Source of the DNA: Saprospiraceae bacterium
Lineage (GTDB): Bacteria > Bacteroidota > Bacteroidia > Chitinophagales > Saprospiraceae
DNA length: 12,199 bases
Direction of reading: 5' to 3'
Assembly: GCA_013042795.1 (NCBI GenBank)
Contig: JABDPK010000192.1
Span: 1-12,199, forward strand
Shown: one piece after another, positions 1 through 7,047 of the stretch
Position numbering within the stretch: position 1 is the first letter of the stretch
How the letters are laid out: each line of letters begins with the position of its first letter
The notes under the pieces: generated by a model
What the model was told of the DNA's origin: nothing
What the model saw: only the letters and a program-made list of their open reading frames with translations
The model's database searches: none
Program-made: the position numbers and the translations under genes

Positions 1-2645
1 GGTTTACTTATAATGGTGATAAACAAGAAGCAATTGAAGAGGCCATAAGTTTTGCGATATACAGACTGATGGTTAACCGGTTCATCAATTCCCCGGGTGC
101 AGGTATTATATTTTCATTGATTACAGATAAGATGAATAATATGGGCTACGACCCCAGTTTCTCCTCAATTGATTATACGACAGGAGAACCTGCCGCTTTG
201 GGTAACTATATCGCTCAACATATTATCTCTTTCGGATACCAGGACGGATCCAATCAACTCATGGATTATGCCAATGAATATTACGAACCTGTCAATGAAC
301 CCCTGCTTGTTGAATTCCCGGGTGCTGGAACACTCAATGACCCCAATAGATGGCAACCATTGACATTACAAATATTTATTGATCAATCAGGAAACGTCAT
401 ACCATTCAATACGCCTGATTTTCTTTCTCCGGAGTGGGGTAATGTGACCCCTTTTGCATTGACTGATGATGACCTGACTATTCATACGAGAGATGGAGAT
501 GACTATTGGGTATATCATGATCCCGGAGATCCTCCATATCTTTCACTGACAGAAAATAACGAATCTTCAGAACAGTTCAAATGGGGATTTTCTATGGTAT
601 CGGTATGGGGAAGCCATCTTGATCCTGCTAATACAAAAACAATAGACATCTCACCGGCTAGTCTGGGTAACATCAATGACCTGCCGACAGACTATGCTGA
701 TTACCCTTCTTTTTATGATTTCTTCGATGGAGGAGATGCCAGTAAGGGTCATGAGTCGAATCCTTTTACCGGGCAACCATATGAACCCAACCTGGTGAAA
801 CTTTCAGATTATGCAAGAGTTCTTGCGGAATTCTGGGCAGATGGTCCTGATTCAGAAACACCTCCGGGACATTGGTTTACAATTTTAAACTATGTCAATG
901 ATCATCCTGAACTCCAAAGAAAGTATAGAGGAACTGGCGAAATTTTAGATCCGCTCGAATGGGATGTAAAAGCTTATTTTTTGCTTGGTGGAGCCATGCA
1001 TGACTGTGCTGTTTCATCATGGGGTATCAAAGGTTGGTACGATTACCTCAGACCGATTTCTGCGATTAGATCTATGGCTGATCGTGGTCAGTCCAGTGAT
1101 CCTTCATTACCTAATTATGATATCGGTGGCATTCCATTAATTCCGGGATACATTGAACTTGTAACTGCAGATGATCCTTTGGCAGATCAGGATGTTAATA
1201 ATATTAATAAAATAAAACTGTATACCTGGAAAGGACCTGAATTTATAAACAACCCTGACACCGATATTGCAGGTGTTGACTGGATTCTTGCAGAGAAGTG
1301 GTGGCCTTATCAAAGACCTTCATTTGTATCTCCTCCTTTTGCAGGATTTGTATCAGGACATTCAACTTATTCTCGGGCAGCTGCAGACGTTTTGACTTTC
1401 TTCACGGGTAGTGCATTTTTTCCTGGGGGAATGGGAGAATTCATCGCAGAGAAAAATGAATTCCTCGTCTTTGAAGATGGACCCAGCGAGGACATTGTTT
1501 TACAATGGGCAACTTACAGGGATGCTTCTGATCAAACCAGCTTGTCCAGAATCTGGGGCGGTATACATCCACCACAAGACGATATTCCGGGGCGCTTAAT
1601 TGGTGTCGAAATTGCAAAAGATGCCATTAGTAAATCAGAAATATTCTTCTTCAATGATAATGACGAAGATGGTTTTTATAATTACCAGGATTGTGATGAT
1701 GAAAATCCCGAAATCAATCCTGATGCCAGCGAGACATGTGATGGTATTGATAATAACTGTTCCGGGGAAATTGATGAAAATTTGACAATCTACAGGTACT
1801 ATCTTGATGAAGACAATGATGGATTTGGTAATTCGTCCTTCCCGCTTGATACATGCCTTGAAATACCTCCTGCAGGTTTTATTGATAATGATTCTGATTG
1901 TAACGATTCAATGTCATCTATAAATCCGGTTTCTCAGGAAGTCTGTGACGGGATAGACAACAATTGTTCAGGACTGATTGATGATGGTCTTCCATTAAAC
2001 AGTTATTATTTTGATGCTGACAATGATGGATTCGGCAATATTAATATCAAAATTGATACTTGCATTTCTGTTCCTCCTGCTGGTTACGTCTCTGACAATT
2101 CAGATTGCAATGATAACGTCAATGAAATCAACCCGCAGGTCAATGAAATTTGTGATGCCATTGATAACGATTGCGACGGAATCCTCAATAATGGTCTGAC
2201 CAGGTATACCTACTATTTCGATTTTGATAATGACGGGTTTGGTGATGTGAATATGGTATTGGATACATGCATATCCTTACCACCAGCGGGCTTCGTTACA
2301 GATTCTACCGATTGCAATGACAATGAAGCTTCAATATATCCTGGCGCCGAAGAAATTTCAGACAATGATATAGATGAAGACTGCAATGGAATTGACCTAT
2401 ACAGGATCACAAAAGTCTTTCCAAATCCAACAAATGAATATATAAGAGTACATTTCGATTATAGTGCACCTGTGAATGTAAGGATTTATGATACTGGCGG
2501 AAAACTGGTAAAGACGCAATTAATCGGACCTTTAGAGAATTACTTCCTGGTTTATCTTAATGAACTAAATCCAGGCTTATATATATTTCATTTAAGTGAT
2601 GAAGACAATAATGAACTACACAGTCAAACTATACTAAAGTATTAA
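1..2645 (+). CDS. Vanadium-dependent haloperoxidase, secreted by T9SS, with MopE-type metal-binding repeats (5' partial)
   Basis: Likely oxidises halides with H2O2 using a bound vanadate, outside the cell. The reading frame is open from base 3 with no stop, so the N-terminus and signal peptide lie upstream; the first in-frame ATG at 69 is probably internal. Numbering from that ATG, the vanadate-pocket motifs are in order: K321-x6-R328-P329, S429-G430-H431, and S493-R494-x5-H500-x3-D504. Spacings equal those of fungal vanadium chloroperoxidase (K-R 7 residues, R-H 6 residues). The region before about residue 300 resembles the helical-bundle part of this PAP2-like superfamily. Residues about 529-775 are Asp/Cys-rich repeats (see the repeat entry). 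Residues about 783-858 form a type A T9SS sorting domain, beginning VFPNPTNEYIRV and including YDTGGKLV and LNPGLYIFHL. Family and secretion route are well supported; the halide used is unknown. A lipid kinase gene follows after 29 bp. Confidence 0.88.
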   Translation, partial: FTYNGDKQEAIEEAISFAIYRLMVNRFINSPGAGIIFSLITDKMNNMGYDPSFSSIDYTTGEPAALGNYIAQHIISFGYQDGSNQLMDYANEYYEPVNEPLLVEFPGAGTLNDPNRWQPLTLQIFIDQSGNVIPFNTPDFLSPEWGNVTPFALTDDDLTIHTRDGDDYWVYHDPGDPPYLSLTENNESSEQFKWGFSMVSVWGSHLDPANTKTIDISPASLGNINDLPTDYADYPSFYDFFDGGDASKGHESNPFTGQPYEPNLVKLSDYARVLAEFWADGPDSETPPGHWFTILNYVNDHPELQRKYRGTGEILDPLEWDVKAYFLLGGAMHDCAVSSWGIKGWYDYLRPISAIRSMADRGQSSDPSLPNYDIGGIPLIPGYIELVTADDPLADQDVNNINKIKLYTWKGPEFINNPDTDIAGVDWILAEKWWPYQRPSFVSPPFAGFVSGHSTYSRAAADVLTFFTGSAFFPGGMGEFIAEKNEFLVFEDGPSEDIVLQWATYRDASDQTSLSRIWGGIHPPQDDIPGRLIGVEIAKDAISKSEIFFFNDNDEDGFYNYQDCDDENPEINPDASETCDGIDNNCSGEIDENLTIYRYYLDEDNDGFGNSSFPLDTCLEIPPAGFIDNDSDCNDSMSSINPVSQEVCDGIDNNCSGLIDDGLPLNSYYFDADNDGFGNINIKIDTCISVPPAGYVSDNSDCNDNVNEINPQVNEICDAIDNDCDGILNNGLTRYTYYFDFDNDGFGDVNMVLDTCISLPPAGFVTDSTDCNDNEASIYPGAEEISDNDIDEDCNGIDLYRITKVFPNPTNEYIRVHFDYSAPVNVRIYDTGGKLVKTQLIGPLENYFLVYLNELNPGLYIFHLSDEDNNELHSQTILKY
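1653..2400 (+). repeat. Tandem Asp/Cys-rich metal-binding repeats (MopE type) inside the haloperoxidase
   Basis: Four protein-level repeats lie between the catalytic domain and the T9SS tail. Two full units of exactly 69 residues (207 bp) start at 1797 and 2004. A third starting at 2211 is shortened and diverged at its end, and a short first unit covers about 1653-1796. The full units contain a DxDNDGFG calcium-loop-like motif, a DTC...PPAG stretch, SDCND and CDxIDNxCxG. The last unit has Ser where the others have the first Cys of the CDxIDN motif, and it ends in DNDIDEDCNGID. Such repeats are annotated as putative metal-binding motifs (Cu-binding_MopE family) and are usual stalks in secreted Bacteroidota proteins. 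Binding of Ca or Cu here is inferred from family knowledge. Confidence 0.85.
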
Positions 2646-2674
2646 CAGGCAGATGTGATTGAAATGTTGTTATT

Positions 2675-3604
2675 TTGACATTCATTTCTGAAAGTATTTT
2701 GGATAGAAAGCGCATAAAATTTATTGTCAATCCTTTTTCTGGCTGGTCAGGAAATGAAGGTTTACATAAACTGATTAAAGAGCATCTTGATCATGACAAA
2801 TATGATTATGAGTACCAGGAGACTGAATATAAAGGCCATGCAATCGAGTTATCTGCTTTAGCAGTTAAGGATGATTTTGATATAATCGTCGCTTGTGGTG
2901 GAGACGGTACAGTAAATGAAGTCGCTCAATCTCTTGTTAATACGGATAAGGTGTTGGGAATTATCCCGGCTGGATCAGGAAATGGATTTGCCATGTATAT
3001 CGGCTTGGGCCGGAACTCCAAAAAGGCCATACAAATTCTTAATGAAGCGGAACCTCGTCGAATAGATTCCTGTAAAGTCAATGAAAAATTCTTTTTAAAT
3101 CTTGCTGGTGTCGGTTTCGATGCATTAATAGCCTATAAAGCGGACAGCGGAAAGAAAAGAGGCCTTCAGATGTATCTCGGCATGATATCCAAGGAAATGA
3201 TCAAGTTCAAAGCTGAACATTTTAAAGTTGAGATCGATGACGGAACCATTGAAGGAAAGTTTACAACGATTGCTGTGGCAAATGCTGCAATGTATGGCTA
3301 CAACTTTACAGTAGCACCCAGCGCTGATCTTTCAGATGGGTTAATGGATGTCGTCTTTGTCCATAAAGCACCTCTTTTAAGGACGCTTTCTGCCAGTTGG
3401 AGGATGCTTAATAATTCACTGAATAAAAGCAAACTCGTATCAGTAAAAAGGTCAAAAAAAGTTGTCATAAGTACTGAGAACCCATATTACCTGCACCTTG
3501 ACGGGGAAAGCTTTTCTTTTGAAAGACCTTTAAGATTCGAAATTATACCAGACTCAATAAATGTATTGTTCCCGGCCAAGCAACCAGCTGAAGACCTGAA
3601 ATAA
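2675..3604 (+). CDS. YegS/DgkB-family lipid kinase (diacylglycerol kinase catalytic domain)
   Basis: Predicted cytoplasmic or membrane-associated kinase that phosphorylates diacylglycerol or a related lipid from ATP. Visible motifs are an N-terminal beta strand KRIKFIVNPFSG (from about residue 11), the nucleotide-binding GGDGTVNE at residues 75-82, IPAGSGNGFA around residues 97-106 (G100-S101-G102-N103-G104), and a C-terminal LDGE (D276-G277-E278). The length of 309 residues is typical for the family. There is no suitable ATG: the frame is closed by a TGA at 2660, and TTG at 2675 is the first usable start, with a second TTG at 2699 just ahead of the conserved strand. An ATG at 2664 is in another frame and ends after four codons. 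The gene lies 29 bp after the haloperoxidase on the same strand and may be cotranscribed. The exact lipid substrate cannot be read from sequence. Confidence 0.9.
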   Translation: MTFISESILDRKRIKFIVNPFSGWSGNEGLHKLIKEHLDHDKYDYEYQETEYKGHAIELSALAVKDDFDIIVACGGDGTVNEVAQSLVNTDKVLGIIPAGSGNGFAMYIGLGRNSKKAIQILNEAEPRRIDSCKVNEKFFLNLAGVGFDALIAYKADSGKKRGLQMYLGMISKEMIKFKAEHFKVEIDDGTIEGKFTTIAVANAAMYGYNFTVAPSADLSDGLMDVVFVHKAPLLRTLSASWRMLNNSLNKSKLVSVKRSKKVVISTENPYYLHLDGESFSFERPLRFEIIPDSINVLFPAKQPAEDLK

Positions 3605-3668
3605 TATTTATTTATTTCTGATTAGTTGAGCATCTTGCATAAAACCATACTATTCCGATTGCTAATTT

Positions 3669-3680
3669 ATAATGCATTAT
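3669..3680. promoter_or_regulatory. 12-bp perfect palindrome upstream of the FG-GAP lipoprotein gene
   Basis: The sequence ATAATGCATTAT is its own reverse complement and sits 67 bp before the chosen ATG at 3748, in the 143-bp gap after the lipid kinase gene. It could be a dimeric regulator site, but short AT-rich palindromes also arise by chance. I found no clean TTTG-N19-TAnnTTTG promoter in this gap; the nearest is TGCATTTG at about 3707-3714. There is no strong terminator hairpin for the kinase gene either. Confidence 0.2.
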
Positions 3681-3747
3681 GAACTAAGGAATAATAGCCT
3701 TTTGTTTGCATTTGATTTATATTCGCTTCATAAAATTTCAAGTGGAC

Positions 3748-6700
3748 ATGAATAAGTTAATTCCCATATTTATAGCTGTCGTTTTCTTTTTCTTCTCTTG
3801 CAGTCAGGAAGATAAACCAGTATCAACCAATTCATCTGAAGTACAGCTTCTTCAGTCATTGAGTTCTTCAGAGACAGGTCTCAATTTCAATAACCGAATC
3901 ATCGAAACCGAAACGACGAACGCCATTACTTTTGACGGTATGTTACAAGGTGCTGGCGTTGCCGTCCTGGATGTAAATAAGGATGGACTACAGGACATCT
4001 ATTTTGCTTCAAATATGGAAGGTGATAAACTGTATCTAAATAAAGGGGATTTCAGCTTTGAAGATATAACAAGCAAGGCAGGAATCTCTCCAGCCAACTG
4101 GACAACCGGTGTTGCGGTCGTTGATATTAATAATGATGGATATGACGACATATATGTATGCAAGTTCCTTTATGATGAAGCACAAAAAAGACAAAATGTA
4201 TTTTATATCAATAATGGAGATGGTACGTTTACTAACCAGGCATCACAGATGGGACTGGCTGACATCGGTTATTCCATAATGGCCAACTTTTTTGATTATG
4301 ACAGGGATGGTGATCTTGATATTTACCTTGCTAACCAGCCACCAAATTCACTCCGCTTAAAATCTGCTCTAAAAGGAAAGATTGATTATAGATATACAGA
4401 CAAATTATACAGAAATGATAACGGCAGGTTTACTGATGTGACGGAAAGCGCCGGAATAACAAACTACAATTATAGTTTAAGCGCGACAACCATTGATTAT
4501 AACAAAGATGGATGGACAGATATTTATATTGCTTCAGACTATGACGAAGCTGACTTTCTTTACAAAAACAACGGGAATGGAACATTCTCGAATGTTGCAG
4601 ATAATGCACTCAAGCACATGAGTAATTTCAGTATGGGTGTAGACATTGCTGATATTAACAATGATGGTCATCTCGATATATATGTTGCTGACATGGTAGC
4701 AGAGGATAACTTCAGGATTAAAACAAACATGAGTGGTATGAATCCTGCCAAATTTTTCATGTTGGCAGAAAACGGCTATCACTACCAGTATATGTTTAAT
4801 GCACTACAGTTAAATAATGGAGATGATACATTCAGTGAAATTGCCCAGATGTCCGGGGTTTCAAATACAGACTGGAGCTGGACACCATTATTTATCGATT
4901 TTGACAATGATGGTTTGAAGGATCTCATGGTAACCAATGGATTGATCAAAGACATGCGAAACAAGGATTTTGAAATCTGGCGTAAAGGATTTATGAAGGA
5001 AAAACTTGAAGAAGCTTCAAAGTCTGCAAACAAACAACTCTATGTGAATCCGATGGAGATATCCAACCAGGCGCCAAGTTTTAAAATTGCCAATTATGTG
5101 TATCGAAATAATGGCGATTTAAGTTTTGAAAAACATAACGAGGAATGGGGATTTGAAGAAAAGACATGGTCTCAGGGCGCAGCATATGCTGATTTTGACA
5201 ATGACGGGGACCTGGACATGGTGATTAATAATATGAATATGGAAGCCAGTCTCTACAGGAATATGGCCAATGAGAATAAGCTTAATAATTACATTACAAT
5301 TAAACTTGAAGGACCTGCTTCAAATATAGATGGGATAAACGCCATCATAGAAGTTGACTATGACAACGATACACAGATTTATGAATTAAGTCCGTATAGA
5401 GGCTATATGTCTGCATCTCAGAAAATCGCACATTTTGGATTAAACAAGTCTGAAATGATAGATGAAATAAGAGTGACATGGCATGACAATAAAATGAATG
5501 TGCTTCAGAAGATAAAAGCCAACCAGAACCTTGTTGTCAAATATTCTGATGCCACAGAAACAAAGACAAGAACCAATCAGAAAGACGCTCTGTTCGCTGA
5601 TGTGAATGCAACAATAAATCATGTCGAGAATGTATTTGATGATTATGAGAGAGAAATACTGTTACCCTATAAAACATCAACCCTAGGACCTGTATTAGCA
5701 AAAGCAGATATAAATGGAGATGGATTGGAAGATCTCTTCCTGGGTGGTTCTGTCGGTGAAAGCGCGCAGGTACTTGTGAATAGATCAGAAGGATCATTTG
5801 AAAAGATTAATAATGTTGCTATTCAAAATGATCGAAAATCCGAAGACGGGGGTGCTGTTTTCTTTGATGTTGATAATGATGGAGATAATGACTTGTATGT
5901 CTGCAGTGGTGGAAGCGAATTTAAGTCCGGTAGTGCGGAATATGCAGACAGGCTTTATCTGAATGACGGTCAGGGAAAGTTCAAAAGATCAGGGCAGAAC
6001 TTCGGCATGAACATTAGTACCGGCAGTGCTGTGCCTCTCGACATAGATAACGATGGTGACCTTGACTTATTCGTTGGAGGAAGGCAAAAGCCAGGGGAAT
6101 ATGGCAAGAGGGTAGACAGTTATATCCTCGAAAACAAAGATGGTCAATTCAGTAGACTGGAAGATCCTTCACTTGATTTTCTGAACGAATATGGAATGGT
6201 CACACATGCAGTAACTGCTGATCTTAATGCAGATGGAAAGAAGGAATTGATTGTTGCCGGAGAATGGATGCCTGTTGCTGTGTATGAAATTGGAAACAAA
6301 ACTTTAACTGAAAAAACAGACCAGTATAAACTAGAGAACACCAAAGGATGGTGGAATACCTTTGAAGTCGTTGATATTGATGGAGATGGCGATCAGGATA
6401 TTATTGCCGGAAACCTGGGACATAATATTAAATATAAAGCTTCAAAGGAAGAACCTTTTAAATTATATGTTGATGACTTCGACAGAAACGGAACCAATGA
6501 TGTTTACCTGGGATTCTATGAAAACGGGCAATGTTTTCCTGTTAGAGGACGTCATTGTTCTTCAGAACAAATGCCTTTCGTAAAAAAGAAATTCAAAACC
6601 TATAAAGACTTTGGTCTTGCTACCATTGAATCCGTTTTGGAAGATAAAATATCAGAAACAACAACTGTCCAGGAAGCTCAAACCTTCTCGAATACTTTAT

Positions 6701-7047
6701 TCCTTAATAATGGAAACGGACAATTTGAACATATAACATTACCAAATGAAGCTCAGATCGCCCCTGTATACGGCATCGCTGTTGATGATTTCAACAGGGA
6801 CGGGAAAAAAGATGTTTTTCTGGCAGGCAATATGTATAACAGGGAAGTTGAAACAACCCGCAGTGATGCTGGGAAAGGATGTTTACTTCAGTTTGGAGAT
6901 AACGGAGAGATAACCGTTCTTCGAAGTGATCGGACCGGAGTTTCTGCTGACAAGGATGTCAGGGATCTGGCTGTCATTGGTGCAGGTGAAAGCTCTATAT
7001 TGGTGATAGCCAATAATAATGACGTTGTCCAAATGTACCGTTATTAA
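3748..7047 (+). CDS. Surface lipoprotein with two FG-GAP/VCBS repeat blocks around an ASPIC/UnbV domain (CRTAC1-like)
   Basis: Large (1099 residues) outer-surface protein of unknown role. I chose ATG 3748 because it gives MNKLIPIFIAVVFFFFSC, a lipoprotein signal with the acceptor Cys at residue 18; the frame extends upstream to a TTG at 3706. The residues after the Cys (SQED) are acidic, as in Bacteroidota surface-export signals. Seven Ca-loop motifs of the type DxNxDGxxDI/L lie between residues 75 and about 490 (first DVNKDGLQD, last DFDNDGDLD). An ASPIC/UnbV-like domain covers about 513-598 (IDGINAIIEVDYD, HFGLNKSEMIDEIRVTW). Seven more motifs follow from 654 to about 1022 (first DINGDGLED, last DFNRDGKKD). 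This suggests two seven-bladed beta-propellers. Proteins of this kind are often found near SusC/SusD-type genes in this phylum, but none is present here. Adhesion or glycan binding is only a guess. Confidence 0.88.
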   Translation: MNKLIPIFIAVVFFFFSCSQEDKPVSTNSSEVQLLQSLSSSETGLNFNNRIIETETTNAITFDGMLQGAGVAVLDVNKDGLQDIYFASNMEGDKLYLNKGDFSFEDITSKAGISPANWTTGVAVVDINNDGYDDIYVCKFLYDEAQKRQNVFYINNGDGTFTNQASQMGLADIGYSIMANFFDYDRDGDLDIYLANQPPNSLRLKSALKGKIDYRYTDKLYRNDNGRFTDVTESAGITNYNYSLSATTIDYNKDGWTDIYIASDYDEADFLYKNNGNGTFSNVADNALKHMSNFSMGVDIADINNDGHLDIYVADMVAEDNFRIKTNMSGMNPAKFFMLAENGYHYQYMFNALQLNNGDDTFSEIAQMSGVSNTDWSWTPLFIDFDNDGLKDLMVTNGLIKDMRNKDFEIWRKGFMKEKLEEASKSANKQLYVNPMEISNQAPSFKIANYVYRNNGDLSFEKHNEEWGFEEKTWSQGAAYADFDNDGDLDMVINNMNMEASLYRNMANENKLNNYITIKLEGPASNIDGINAIIEVDYDNDTQIYELSPYRGYMSASQKIAHFGLNKSEMIDEIRVTWHDNKMNVLQKIKANQNLVVKYSDATETKTRTNQKDALFADVNATINHVENVFDDYEREILLPYKTSTLGPVLAKADINGDGLEDLFLGGSVGESAQVLVNRSEGSFEKINNVAIQNDRKSEDGGAVFFDVDNDGDNDLYVCSGGSEFKSGSAEYADRLYLNDGQGKFKRSGQNFGMNISTGSAVPLDIDNDGDLDLFVGGRQKPGEYGKRVDSYILENKDGQFSRLEDPSLDFLNEYGMVTHAVTADLNADGKKELIVAGEWMPVAVYEIGNKTLTEKTDQYKLENTKGWWNTFEVVDIDGDGDQDIIAGNLGHNIKYKASKEEPFKLYVDDFDRNGTNDVYLGFYENGQCFPVRGRHCSSEQMPFVKKKFKTYKDFGLATIESVLEDKISETTTVQEAQTFSNTLFLNNGNGQFEHITLPNEAQIAPVYGIAVDDFNRDGKKDVFLAGNMYNREVETTRSDAGKGCLLQFGDNGEITVLRSDRTGVSADKDVRDLAVIGAGESSILVIANNNDVVQMYRY

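Noticed and set aside
69..71. ATG at 69 as the true start of the haloperoxidase
   Set aside because: The frame is open through the 22 codons before it to the window edge, the preceding residues look like family sequence, and starting here would leave the T9SS cargo without a signal peptide.
1653..2400. Regular repeats considered as a CRISPR array
   Set aside because: The 207-bp period is in frame, the units are diverged at DNA level and they encode metal-binding repeats.
3706..3747. Upstream TTG start for the FG-GAP protein
   Set aside because: It would add 14 residues ahead of a complete lipoprotein signal peptide that begins at the ATG at 3748.
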